Program-made: the position numbers and the translations under genes | Shown: positions 31,870 to 45,200 of the stretch, piece after piece | How positions within the stretch are numbered: the stretch's first letter is position 1 | Layout: each line of letters starts with the position of its first letter | NCBI GenBank assembly: GCA_015680685.1 | Contig: MNCI01003715.1 | Location: 834,068-898,067, forward strand | Length of the DNA: 64,000 nt | Reading direction: 5' to 3' | Origin: Gnetum montanum | Taxonomy: Eukaryota; Streptophyta; Gnetopsida; Gnetales; Gnetaceae | Notes under the pieces: model-generated | What the model saw: the letters and a program-made list of their open reading frames with translations, nothing else | The model's database searches: none | Told to the model about the DNA's origin: nothing

Positions 31870-33119
31870 TGATGGCCTATCGATCAAACTATCGGCCAAA
31901 CAAACAAACAAACTATCGAACCAAACAAACAAATAATTTATACAAAATGAATAACATCTTATTTTCAGTATTCTATATTTGTATTTTAAATAGATATATT
32001 TTGTATATGTTATTTCTTTCCTAAACATTTTCGTATCTTTTACTTTGAATTTTGAAGTTATAAGATCTTAATTTTTATTGTCCTAATCAATTTTCACATT
32101 CATATGGAGATACATGTAAAAAATCTATTTTTTTATTAAAATTTTCTTCTTTAATATCCTTACACTAAACTAGAGATTTTTTTTATTTTGTATTTCTTTA
32201 AATAAATATCTTTTTTTTTTACATTTATTTGCCAAGAGGATAACTAACAATCATAATCTTGTAACACTAAAATCCTTAACACATTAAAGGTTCCATTCTT
32301 ATAACACTAAATTATATTTCATCCAGAAACCTCTACAAGTGTAATGCTAAATAATATTTCCCAAAATTTTCATCCTATATTATACACAATTTTTAAGGCT
32401 CCACCTTATGATTTGATTTTGTGAAAAGGGAAAAGATCTTGTTAGGTAAATTATAGATATATATTGAAATATGTAACTAAACTAGTATATTGATTGTTGC
32501 AACAAATTCTCATCCACATAGCAATTGTACATGTCTATGTGAATTACATAGATAAGCATATAACTTTTTTGTTTAATATTTTTGATTCTGTATAAGTGTT
32601 GTCATTTTGAGTGATAGGAAGGTGCTTGCTTCTTACTTGGTGATTACTTATAAAAGTTATATTAACATTGAAAGTTAAGCATAAGTATAATTCACAAGCT
32701 ACATCTTTCAACTAAGTGAGTAATGGTCTATTAATAAGGGAGGCTTGGCTGTTATGTTGGAAGGATGGAGAAAGGAAAAAGGTGTTAGAACTAGAACTAG
32801 ATGACTATATGTGTTCCTAAACATATTGCCAACATGAATTTTCATGATACTTTCAATGTTAGTCCAAAGCTTGGATAGGAAAGGACAAGGGTTAGTGTTA
32901 GGTTGGCAACCAGCTATAAAACCATGCCAAATCTCATTGATGAGTTATTTTTCAGATTTTGCATATGCTAAGGCATTCCCCAAATGTGATATGTAGTAAT
33001 CACAAGGCTTGGTTAATATAGAAAATGAGCAACGACTTACTAGGGCATTCTCTAGAAATGACACACAACATTGTTACTCGAAACAAAGATCTAGCTCTTC
33101 ATAAAGATAAATGATAAAA
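31870..33119. other. Intergenic AT-rich stretch
   Basis: No gene recognised. A weak tRNA-like word (GTGATAGGAAGGTGCTTGCTTC) is at about 32,611. Confidence 0.5.
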
Positions 33120-33182
33120 AAGAACTCATGTAGCTGATCCCATTTTGTTGGGACAAGGCTAGGATGATGATGATGATGATGG
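33119..33182 (+). repeat. RTE-LINE/SINE-type 3' tail with (GAT)n
   Basis: AGAACTCATGTAGCTGATCC, CATTTTGTTGGGACAAGGCT and a run of GAT. The same tail ends the RTE-like LINE at 40,098-40,150 and recurs at 55,850-55,910 with (GAA)n. It marks the 3' end of a non-LTR insertion whose 5' part I could not delimit. Confidence 0.6.
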
Positions 33183-33499
33183 TATGTTAGATTAGTATAC
33201 TTGTCAGAATTGAATAGGTAAATTGTAAACTACAAGCCATATGCTTTATTAACTAAGTAATGCCTTACTAACATGCTTTATGGATAGAAGATTAGGACAA
33301 TATTCATCAAAGTTATGTTTATAGTTTATAGAAATATAATTTGGTATTAATATTCATACATGAAGATCAAATTCATAATTTCCTTCCTCACTAACTGAAA
33401 TTATTATCTAAGCTCTATCAAAATATTATGAAATTAACTAAAAATTTTTACTTATGTCCATTGAGACCCATTATCAAACCAATTTAGAATTCTTTTTAT

Positions 33500-33595
33500 G
33501 GGATTTTTGTTAATTTATAATGTAGTGCTACCTAGTAGAATTGAACTTGTAACCTAGGGTTACTAGGCTAAGACCCTTACCACTAGGCTCTTGAT
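33500..33595 (-). repeat. SINE-like repeat (tRNA-related family)
   Basis: The minus strand reads GAGCCTAGTGGTAAGGGTCTT (A-box-like), then AGGTTACAAGTTCAATTCTA (B-box-like), then CTAGGTAGCACTACATTATAA. Same family as 16,348-16,530 and 24,003-24,120. Confidence 0.6.
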
Positions 33596-33599
33596 TTAT

Positions 33600-34199
33600 A
33601 ACAATTAAGTATTAGCCTAGCGATAAGACTCTTGATTTAAAAATTACAATTCATGGGTTGATTTTGGCAGGCAATGTTTAGTGGTAGAGTTTTAATTAGG
33701 GTGTACCGATATTACAACTATTTCAAAGTAACTATATCTTAGATATTTTTAAACTGAATTTTTGTTGTTGGATCGTTGGAATCCAAAATAATTTGACTCA
33801 AATCCAAAATAATCTCACTCTAAATACACTCCCAGGATATATACCTAAGGACATACATGGAAATAACCACAAATTTTAATAGGCACTCCAATCGCTACCT
33901 ATCACTAGCAAAGTAGTTTCAAATTTTCAATTTTGTTAGCGACATAATTCGTAAATTTCTCCTAAAAGAATTCCGTTTAAACCCTTGAGGTATTAGCGTT
34001 CCACGTAATTTTGCCAACGTGGGCGTCTGCCAACGCACACGTGTTTTTCCATTTATTAAAAAAAAACAGAAAAAACACACCGCAAAAGCGATGCCTAAAC
34101 TACCACTCGATCTTGTTTTTTCGGAGGACTCTGATTCACAAAATAACACAAAAACCTCATCACGCATGCCGACAAATATTTAAACAGAAACTTTATAAA
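33600..34199. other. Intergenic, further tRNA-like fragments
   Basis: A plus-strand A-box-like word (TTAGCCTAGCGATAAGACTC) at about 33,613 is followed by TCATGGGTTGATTTTGG. No gene is seen. Confidence 0.45.
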
Positions 34200-34395
34200 A
34201 TCTCCGGCACACTGACCGGTCGTCGATTTGTCCGGAACGCAAAATCGCGTCAAAATCCGGCGAAAAACTACCGGATTCGGGAATCTCCGGCCCATTGACC
34301 TGGTCGCCACGTCATCCTGATCCGACGGCGCACGTCGCTCGCCCCATTCGTCCGACTAATTCCAAGCGACAATGGCGAAAAACGGATGCTGATTC

Positions 34396-34426
<31 letters not shown>

Positions 34427-35600
34427 CCTGCTCTTTAGTGTTGTATTTTTTACTGCTACTGCTGCTGCTCCTGCTCTTTAGTGTTGTATTTTTTACTGCT
34501 ATTGCTGTTGCTTCTGCTGCTGCTCCTCCTGCTACTGTACTGGTACTTCTTCGATTGGATTGTTTGTTATAGTTTTTTTTGCTGGTACCTCTGCGGCTTA
34601 TACTTATTTTGCGACGAGGAGAGCGTGGCTTTTTTGCTTTGTTTTGGTAAGCGGCAATTCTTCTGTGTCTGCGTTTTTCTCCGTTCGTCTGTTTTTTTTT
34701 TTTTCTTTTTCGTTCTTTTTTTTTCGCGGTTCTGTGTTAGAGTCATGGCGGTGCCTGTGGAATTGGTCGTGTTACGTTTTCACGCGACGGCCGGCCGGCC
34801 GGTGTGATTTTGCTCGGTTTGTTTTGTTCCTATTGTGTAGCTAATTGTTAATTAACCCTCGCCGTGTGCAATTTCTGGCTTCGATGTAATTTTTCGTTTC
34901 CGTACACGCAATTTTGTCAAGGTATTCGTTGTTGCGAAGAAATAATCATCGTGGCATGGTATGGTACCGGCTCCGCGTTCTTCGCTGCAGGGCTTCGACT
35001 TTTTCAGCTTTTCTTTTTTGTGTCTCGAAATTCTTAATTTTCGATTTTTTAAAAGTTTTTGTAAGTGTCCATGCCCCGCCTGAATGATCGGGGCGGGTTG
35101 ACTGCCAAGAAGCGCCCTTGAAGACGTAATTGAGTGGAAATTTGGGAATTACGGGTGTTAAGCAAATGCATGGAATTGTTTTCGTTTCAGTTTCAGTTAT
35201 TTTTCTTACTTTTGCAAGAGCTAAGCTTTTTCTGCCGGACGTGTGTGTTTTGTAGTTCGTATATTTCCTTGGGAATTGCAAATTTATATATAGTATCTTG
35301 GCCAACGCAATTTTCCGCATGGACTTTTCCTTTGGAATTTCCAGCAACATTGCATGCAGGGCTTTCTACAGAATGAAACTTGTTTAAGTTTTTCATAAAT
35401 TTTCGTTGAAACAGGAGTTAGGAATGAATGAATGAAATTATAGAATGAAACAAGTTTTCGTTTTCGATATTGTTTCAGTTTTTGATAATTCTTAGTTGAA
35501 ACAGGAGGTTGGAATGAATCAAATTATACCGGCATGAGGTGGGCATGGGCAAACTACCGATGATGAAACCGTAATCAAGTGCAGTATATTTAATTCTGAG
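34200..35600 (+). promoter_or_regulatory. Promoter and 5' leader of the Pumilio gene
   Basis: The local GC content and CpG count rise at about 34,200-34,400 (CCGGC-rich, with a GCCACGTCATC bZIP-type core at 34,305) and again at 34,780-34,805 (GGCCGGCCGGCCGG). A CTG/CTC repeat array is at 34,390-34,530. Just before the ATG, two imperfect copies of a GAATGAAAC..TTGAAACAGGAG block occur (about 35,371-35,450 and 35,441-35,528). A leader intron is possible (acceptor-like TTGAAACAG at about 35,500), but no donor was chosen. The transcription start is not placed. Confidence 0.5.
34390..34530. repeat. CTG/CTC microsatellite with a 43-bp tandem unit
   Basis: CTG-rich runs alternate with CCTGCTCTTTAGTGTTGTAT. 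The block repeats with a 43-bp period (34,428 and 34,471). Confidence 0.8.
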
Positions 35601-36227
35601 ATGGCTACAGAAAATCCTCTAACACTGGTGAACAGTGATGGTGGAGGAACACAGAATTGGTCGACCAGCTCTTCGAGCCTAGGATATGGTTCAGCTTCTG
35701 GGGACTCTAGTGAGCAAGATTTGCGACTTTTGCTGAGGGGGCAAAAATTTCGTAGCAGCAGAGAAATGTTTCCCAATAGAAGTGGAAGTGCCCCACCCAC
35801 GTTTGAGGGGTCGTTGGCAGCCCTGGGTGGTATTTTGCCTGATGATATTTCAGGCTTAAACTCACCTCAGGGTAACAGGCAAAATTCAGAGGAGCAGCTA
35901 AAGTTCGATTCGGAAGTCACATCTTCGTATTACTTGCAGAGTCATCCTCGACTTCATCGAGATTGGCACAGTGTTGGGCAGCGCCTTGCTGGTTTGGGTG
36001 ACAGGCGGAAGTTAAGGTCTTTTGATGACAGTAATAGCAGCTTCCTGTTCTTTTCCCGACCTCTTCTCCCGACTCACAAAGAAGAACCAGAAGAAGATAG
36101 ATCTCCTAGGTCTAACCTTATTCGGCAGTCATCAAGTGATTGGGCAGAGGCAAGGTCAGATAGTATTGCGGGACTCTCGTTACCATCTTTAGGTGGTTGG
36201 CCCAAGAGTTTGGTTGACAGAATTCAG
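35601..36227 (+). CDS. PUM: PUM coding exon 1
   Basis: 209 codons from [15 protein letters not shown] to RIQ, phase 0, donor ATTCAG|GTATTT. Includes [12 protein letters not shown] and [15 protein letters not shown], short motifs typical of plant PUM N-termini. Confidence 0.9.
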
Positions 36228-39200
36228 GTATTTTTCATGCAGATCCATTACATATTTGGAAATCACATTGCTTATTATCGTCAACTTTGTTGATGGATTA
36301 TTAGGAAATGTTGCTGTATAACATTCTCTTTTAGGAATTTAGAATTTTATAATGCACCATTTGATATGTTGGGGTTAACATGATAATGATCGCAAATTCT
36401 TACAATAGAAAGTTGCAGGCTGGTTAATTGGTAGTTAGGATTTCTTATTTACATACAAATGCATGAGTCTAATTGTCAACTGGATGTTTTTGCAAAGACA
36501 GGCGCATTAACTAATTGAACTATTACATCATTGGCAGATGAGCTTTGATAGAGACCATTTAACAAAAACAATGGCAGAATAGTTAAAAAGAAAGAATTTC
36601 CATCTAGAACATGAATTGAATTTTGGGTTAGTGAATTTGGAAAAGAAATCTTCAGTGCTGTTTTCATCTTTTATTTTTTGAAGGTTTGCTGCCTTCATAA
36701 TTTGATACCCATTGTCAAAAAGAAAATTTAAACTGTGAGAAGTTGCCAATATTTTTGAAGGGGAATTTTTTTTTCAAGATATACTAGTATTCTAGTTTAG
36801 CTATATATTTATGATATATATCTATTATTTGGCCGAGAGAATTTTTTATATTTTTCAAATTAAAAAATCTCAAATTGATTCACTGAGAATTGATTTTCCA
36901 AAGACAAAGTCTAGGTTACAAAGTAGTTGGACTCTTGTAAATAATAATTCATGTGAAAAAGTTCATCTCTTATCTCAGTGTTATGACAATTATTTATTTA
37001 CTATGGTAAAGTCTAACCCAAAATTAAAAAAGAAAAAAAAACGTGGCTAAAAGAGCTTCCTCTCGCTGTTACAATGATAAAATTATTTTACCATGACAAA
37101 GGACTCCCTTGGAGAGGGCTGGTCATTGGCCCCCAAGCCCAAAAAAGAGCAGGGTTAGCAGCCACTATCTCTGAAAACCTTACATAAGTTTATCTATGAA
37201 GAGGGTTTACTTGTACCCTCTTTTACACGAAGGGGTGTGCCATAATGTTTATCTTTAAGAATGCATAATTCAAAGATATTTATTTATTTTTGGCTGAGAG
37301 GGCAACAACCAGTTGTAGTTCACTAAAGCTAAATAATATTCCATCCATAATGTTTTGGGAGAGCCCATCAGTAATGCCAAAAGATATTTCATCCATAACT
37401 TTTTGGGAGAGCCCATCAGTAATGCTAAAAGATATTTCATCTGTAACATTTTGGGAGAGCCCATCAGTAATGCTAAAAGATATTTCATCCATAACTATCC
37501 AGGAGAGCCGATCGGTAATGCTAAATAATATTTTATCTAAGAGGCAGCTACAGAGAATTGGTCAGAAGAAAATAATATAAAAGTGAAACTTCATTGTGAT
37601 GCGATTGCTTTGGTGTTAAAAAATATTTCCATATCTTTAGCTATTTCTCTCTCTTTCATCTTATTTGTTTTTCTGTTGTTACCACTGCAGTGTGTGTTAG
37701 TATGACTATCATTAAATTTGCAGTGTGGAGCAAATTATGAGATGGAAAACATGAACCAATTGTGTTTCTGAGAATGAAAAGGACGTGGGTTGGAATTGAA
37801 AACAGTAAAAACAACTGGCTGCTCATGGACAATTGAAGTGAAACATGTTAGGAAACATTGTTGGGTGACAATGCATAATATGAACAACATTTGAAAGTCA
37901 CCTCTATTTGGATGTCATGTTAAAATTTCAAAGCCTGAATATTTATTGTAAATTTGAATTTTGATCACCGTGTTTCAAATATGATACCTTCACTATTTTT
38001 ATGCATTTATATCATCATCACTATATTCATGTTGTTAAGTGTTTCAAATATGATACCTTCACTATTTTTATGCATTTATATCATCATCACTATATTCATG
38101 TTGTTAAATTCTTATTTTTGAATATTCTCTTTAGGCAATGACTAGTGATTGCTATCTTAGTTATATATTTATGATATATATCTATAATTTGGTGGTGAAA
38201 ATTTTCTTCATTGACTCGTAATAAGGTATTTGTACTAAATATTTCATGATGTTTGGACAAAATATTTCATGACTTCTAGACAAAGAAGAGGTTGTGAAAT
38301 CTTGGATACAAATACCTTATTACTTGTCAATGAAGAAGATTCTTTCAGCCAAAGTATAAATATATAACTAAGCTAGTTCACTCCAGTTAGAGACCATGAC
38401 ACCTTAGGGACCTATTGGATGGATGGATTTCAGTAACAGCCATTCTGTTTCACACAATGTCTATTCATCTCATTATAGCTTGAGATTGAACATGTGACTT
38501 GTAGGATTCAAGTCACAAGTCTTACCAATAACATACGTCTTATTGCTAGTTTACTCAAATATCATTTATTTATTACATCTATTATTCTCAGTGATTGGCC
38601 TCTCTGTTTTGAGTTGGATGATATTGTGATCATGGTATTATTTTGTGAATAAAGTTTGTGGCTTTCTGTGATCCACATTTGCACGTATGGGAGCTTTTCA
38701 TGAGGCCAAAGACTATGCTAGTTATTGTTAAGTACTCCAGTTTGTGTGATTCTTATACTTTATACTTAAATAAGCAACAGCGAAAGAGGTTAGCAAGTGT
38801 TTCAAAAAATATGTAAATACTTATACCATACACAATTAAAGTTATAGTAGAGATTATTGTAACGGCAACAGAGGATTAATTTAGTGTGTTTGAACTAGTG
38901 ATGGCAAGAGCTATAACAAGATAAGAAAATCTCAATCTTCTGTGTTGAGAAATTATAAGAGATAAGAAATTTCAGAGCTCAATATCAGTAGACCATTCTA
39001 ATAGCCAAAAGATGCCACTCACCTATCCTCAAAGAGGTGACAACCATAGCTTTGAAAAGGAAATACTACAGAATTTGTTGTAGAAGTTCTCAAGCTACCA
39101 TATTGGAAGGAAACTTTGACAGTAGCGCAGGATTATAAAGCAAATTGTCTTCTGAAACTGAAATTAACGTGCTTTCTTGAATGGAACATTGAAAGAGAAT

Positions 39201-42200
39201 TTATTTAGAACTATATGGGTTTTTAACTTGTATTGCTACCTTATAGTTTGCAAGTTTGATAATTGAGGAAATCTTTTTATCGAGTCATGGGTTTCTAATG
39301 CACTGTATCAGTGCATCAACTCTTATCCACTCTAGAAAAATTATCATCAATCATCAATGAATGGATGCATATAATGAAAATAAAGTTTAAACCATGCATT
39401 TTATGCATGAATATCAGAAATTCAAAAAAATTCAGAGAAAATCTACATATGATCTTTAATTGACTTGGAAAAAACATATAATAAGAGTATGTAGAGATAT
39501 TATTTGGTGGACATTACAAAGAAAGAGCATCCCTGATAAATATTTTATTTCAAGACATGTATGAAGGAGTTACTATTAGAATTAAAACGGCTTGTGGAAT
39601 CACATCTGATTTTCCAATCACAGCAGGTCTATATCAAGGATCTACATTTAGCCCTTGCTTGATTGCTATTGTTATGGATGAATTAACTAAGGAAATGCAG
39701 AATGAAATCCCTTGGCTTATGCTGTTTGTAGATGATATAGGGTCTGTATTTAGCCCTTACTTGTTTGCTATTATTATGGATGAATTAACTGAGGAAATAC
39801 AAGATGAAATCCCTTGGTGTATCTGGTTTGTAGATGATCTTGTGTTGGTGTATATTCTTAAGAATATATTACTTTTAAAATGGAAATGTGATGACATACT
39901 CTAGACTCAAAAGGCTTACAAATTAATGGAAGACACAATACATGAAATGTAATTTTTATAAAAGTATAAAGATGAAATAGAAGTAACAATTCAAGACCAA
40001 AAAGTTTCTCATTACAAAAAGTTCTGCTATCTAAGATCAATGCTTCAAACTGATGGTGAATTGACAGTTAATGGAGTTGAGAGGCAAATGGTGAATGAGA
40101 ACTCATATACCTGGCTCCATTTTGTTGGGACAAGATGGAATGATGAATTAAACATCATTTGTATTTAGGCAGGCTGGAGTTTGAGGCAAATGTATCTAAA
40201 AAAAGCTATTTTTCTTCCATCAATATCATTATAATAAGGAATTATACTTTTCTTTATTGAATGGTAATGTCTTGCTGTTTTGCTTCTTTTTGTTTCATAA
40301 TAATTAGTTTATATATCTAAAATTCTTAATTTTTATCTGCAAAATAATTGGTATTTTGAAGCAGGAAGATTTTCCACGCACACCATCTCCTGTATACAAT
40401 CTATCTCGCTCTGCTAGCCATCCTGCAAATGAGGAAGCTTTCGATTCTACATCCTCATTAGATGTACAACAAATTCATTTAAGAGAATCTACAATAGCAC
40501 CTGGAAAGAGCTCTGAAGTAGGTACTGGAATTTCTGTTTCTCGCACAGGTACACCTAACCCCAATCCAATGCACATACTTGGTGCCTCATCTGTGAATAA
40601 TTCTTCTATAGCTTCTATTGCGTCTACCAATATTCCTTTAGAGGGTAATCAATTGGACAGTTCAGGAGATATCATTGGGAAGCAGATAACGGGTCTTGGA
40701 GGATCTGATGATGGCAATGCTAGACTGGAAAGTGTATTATTGGGCTCTGTAAATACATCGGATGCATCAGAAATAGTGGATGCTCTGAAAAATTTGAATA
40801 TGAAAGATGTCCAGAATTTGGATCAATACACTCATCAAAAGCAGCAAGCAAAAGAGGATGCAGAGCGTTCACAGTCTTACCAAATTGCACAAATTCAGCA
40901 AAGGTCAAACTTATCTTCACGACAAGGCCAAGTTCCGATCCAAGTTTCAACGCAACCGCTTTATCAGCAGAGTCATAGTTCTGTTAGTCAAACATCTCGT
41001 AATCACCCTAAGCATGGATCAAATCTCCTTCAACCTTCCCATTTGGGGATGCAACCGGCAGTTCAGCCAGTAGGTACTCCACATTTGTATCCAACTGCAG
41101 CAACTTATTTGCCATCCGGAAATCCTTACTTGCAAAATATGCAGTCTGCAGCTATGTTTGCTACACAGTATGGTATAGGTGGATATCCCATGAATGCTAC
41201 ACTGTTGTCTCCATTGATGCCTGGATATCCAGCTCCTGGTGCTATGACATTTGCTTTTGATAATACAGCAGCTGCATTAGCTGCTAGCATAAATGCACGA
41301 TCATCTGCTGCAGCCACACCTGCAGGGATTGGTGTTGGTGTTGATCTTCAGAATCTTTATAAATTCGGTGGTCAGTTTGGAACAACATTACACCCACATT
41401 TAACGGATCCAATGTATGTCCACTATGTGCAACGTCCAGCTGAAGATTCATACAATGTTGCAATGCTCAATGATCCATTATCAGGGAGAGGATTCTTAGG
41501 CGGAAGCCAAGTAGATAATAGTGAATTACACAAATTGTCAATGCTTGGCTATGCAGCAGAACAGAAGCCTCATATGTCAAGGAATGGAGCTGTAGGGTTA
41601 TCAATGGCTGGAAAGACGGTTCCAAACCCTGCATTCTATGGGAGTCCCTCAAACATGGGTCTTATAATGCAATATCCTACTCCTTCGTTGGCACCTCCCT
41701 TGTCACCTGGATCTCCATCGATGGCAACAACAAATATCTCTGCAAGATTTGGTGATCGAAGCATTAGGTATCCTTTAGGATCAAGTAAAGCAACAGTAGG
41801 AGTTTACTCTGGTTGGCAAGCTCAAGGGGGAAATGATAAACTGGGTGATATGAAATGTTCCTCTTTCCTTGAGGAACTCAAGAATAATAGATCTAGGCGA
41901 TTTGAGTTATCTGATATAGCTGGACAGGTGGTTGAATTCAGGTATTTATTTGATGACTTGATGTGTTTCAGCGCTATTATATTCACAGAGCTTACATGAT
42001 CAGTATTTGTGGATACATGCATTGTTTTTCTAAGAAATTATTATGCTTTATTTTGTGTCAGCGCTGATCAACATGGGAGTCGATTTATACAGCAAAAGTT
42101 GGAGTCAGCTAGTCTTGAAGAGAAAGCATTAGTTTTCCAAGAAGTTCTACCTCATGCTTCAAAATTGATGACAGATGTATTTGGCAATTATGTTATACAG

Positions 42201-45200
42201 AAGGTAACGTTGATATTTTGTAAACTTTTAATAATGTGCCTATATGCAAAGTGTTAGTAGCCCAGTTTTTTCGAAAATTCTTATTTCCTTGTGATAGGAA
42301 AGTAGTGAGTTTTTCCTATACATTACATTAAAGTAATAAAATTGTGTTCTGTTAGTGGTTTATAGCTTATTGTTTCTGTAAATTATAATAGTATGGAATG
42401 TCCTTTTGACTGATGGTGCCTTATAATGTATTTTTGTGCAGTTTTTTGAGCATGGCACTGATCAGCAAAGGAAGGAACTGGCTAATCAGCTAAGCAGTAG
42501 AGTCTTGACTCTGAGTCTTCAGATGTATGGCTGTCGTGTTGTACAAAAGGTATTCCCTTTTTTCTTGTGGGTTTATAGATGGGCCAAGATTCATGTGTTG
42601 TGCTAAATGCTGTCAAGAAGCGTTGTTTTCTAATTTGTGTTCTGCAAAGTATTTAAATGCAAAAAGTCTAATGCAATGCTTTATTTCTGTCTTAAATACA
42701 TAGGTAATGCGTATGATGTTGAAAGCTGCTGTAATATTGCACACGCATAGAATGGTGTCCTAGATGTTTTTTATCTCTTATCTTGCATTTTACATTTACT
42801 ATTTTCCACACACATTTGCAATGCATGACAACACTGCAGAGGTAGCTATCTAGCATCGAGCCATTTGCGCTTTCAATGGGAAGTGGCATTGTACTAATGA
42901 CACTGAAACTCTAGTGCCTCATACGATGGAAGCTGTGTGATGGCATTTGGTTCTATTGCATGGCTTAAATGTGTCTCTAACATCCAGGGACCTTCTCATG
43001 CTAACAGGAAAGATCTGAACATTTTGCTGTTTTCTGTAGTGAAAGTCTGTTCACCTTAAAGTAGGTCACATGTTGTATCTGTAGTTCCATGTGATAATTG
43101 TATGGGGTCAACAATCATAAAAACACTTCTTGTGTTTTTTTGTTTGCTTTTTATATTTAAAACAATATAATAAATCTTACCTAGCCGATCAGAATGAAGG
43201 AGAAGGGGTAAGCTATTCTTCGTAGCTTACAACAATCAAGCACTACATAGCATATTATATATGCTGAGTATTATATCACATAAGTGCATTAACAATTAGA
43301 AACTTATACGATTTATACAAAACCATAAAAGATTTCTTAAATATAAAGTTCTATAGCAATATTCAAATACCAGTTGATAAGACAGGAACAGTGTCTAAAT
43401 TTCAGAAGCAATACCGAAAATGCTCTATGGTTGCACAGTGGTTTTGAGGAGGATCTTTTGGGTTTTCATCCTTTCAGTTTATCCTGAAAACCCTTCACTC
43501 TAGGGTAGGAAAAGAATAAAGCATACTCTCTTTCTAAAGCACTCTCTCAGGTTGACTTTTTCCCAAAGTTTATTGTAAATTATTCTTAAAGTTCATATCT
43601 CCAATGCTTTGAAGTGTTAAAATGCAAGAACAGAGCGACGAAGGATTTGGACATTCAATATTGAACTTCTTAATGGAAAACCTGCATAATTATTTTGTTA
43701 TTATAAGCAATGAATCAATCTCGTCTTTTTTCCCCAAATGACCAGATAGATGAAAGACTGATAATATTAGTGGTATCACGATTAAAAATGTCACCAAATT
43801 AATATTTGTTTTACATGACTATGAGCCAAGGTTTTGTAGAAGTATATAGTTACATAACTAGCTTTCCCAGCAAAACAATGTTAAAAGGTATAAGTCTTTT
43901 CAAACCACACTTATGAAGATTAGATCAGGATTGCAATCTAAACAATTGTGATCTTAATCAGTTATGGATTGTGATCCAGTTCGGATTTGAGATTCTAGAT
44001 GATGCTGTGTGATTCCAGATTGCAGTCCAGACAATTGTGATCCGAATCAGTTATGGATCTCAATCCAGTTTGGATTCAAGATTTCAGACAATTCTGTGTG
44101 ATTCTGGATCATGATCTAAACAATTGTGATTTTGGATTTGAGATTCCGGACAATTCTGTGCCATTTCAGATCGTGAACCAGTTCAGAATTGTAATTTTCG
44201 GTGATTCCAGAATCTTTAAAAATACCAATTATAAGTTAACACTTTTTAAACATTAAACATGTCTTTAAACATTAAGCCAACATCTAAATAACAAAATTTG
44301 TGATTCAATTCAGCTATAAAAGTAGAAAAAATAAGCAGCAAACATTCTGGATATGTGTCATCAGCAGCTTCAAGGTTTTTGGCACATTGAGTGCACATTT
44401 TTCTGCAAGTAGCAACCCATTTGGAGAACAATGCATTTTTGGGGAGGTCAACAGTGAATTCTTCAACTCATTTTGAGTCACTTCAGCACTCAACAGCTGA
44501 TTTTAGACATTCTTCAGTTTATTTGTTTTAGTTGACTGTGAATACTAAATACTGAAGGGTAGCACAAAGAAACAATCTGAAATGTCGCTTACATCTAAAA
44601 CAATTTGTAATGTATATAACAGTATGAACAATGAATTTATGTCGATGTTCACGCTTGATACAATGTTGTTAAATTAATATATTTATAAATTTCTATTTTA
44701 AAGTTTAATATATTGTTTTAAATGGATTTTCAATTTTTTATTTTCTTAATTGCATATATTTTTAAAAATGATTTATAATTTGATATTTATCTAATGCTTT
44801 TTTAATATTGTGATTACACGCAATTCTGAATCACAATGCATCATCCAGAATCTTAGGTATGAAAAAATGATCTTTAATCCAATCTGATCTTCATAAGTAT
44901 ATTTCAAACCCTTTGACCTTGTTTCCATGTCTGACATAAACTCTTCCAAAGGTACGGAGTAGACCTTTGCTATTAATTTTATTGGTCCCTATAAAGGACC
45001 TTTTCATATTTTCTACGGCATGCATTATTGTCTTAGTAGCTATAAGACATGGTAAATTGATTGAAACACTGGTTCATAACTTAATACCTTTGTATGTTAT
45101 TGGACTCAATTAAATACATACTGAATTTTACGCATTATTTGACGCATGTTTGAATGGTGCAATCTTAGATAGGTGATTGTACTTCCATGCACAAATACAT

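Larger units (their letters stand above)
36228..40364 (+). other. PUM intron 1 (4.1 kb)
   Basis: Contains a MITE end (about 36,793), a 48-bp repeat array (37,329-37,535), a 69-bp duplication (37,970-38,107), a MITE-like element (38,153-38,375) and an RTE-like LINE fragment (39,440-40,152). The acceptor is TTTTGAAGCAG. Confidence 0.85.

Noticed and set aside
34481-34844. Overlapping Phe/Leu-rich frames before the Pumilio gene
   Set aside because: Translation of CTG and poly-T tracts; two frames overlap each other. Not a membrane protein gene.
37270-37580. Repeat-protein-like frames on both strands (16-residue units)
   Set aside because: Result of a 48-bp tandem repeat lying within an intron.
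40720-41652. Minus- and alternate-frame ORFs across Pumilio exon 2
   Set aside because: Shadows of a well-supported coding exon.
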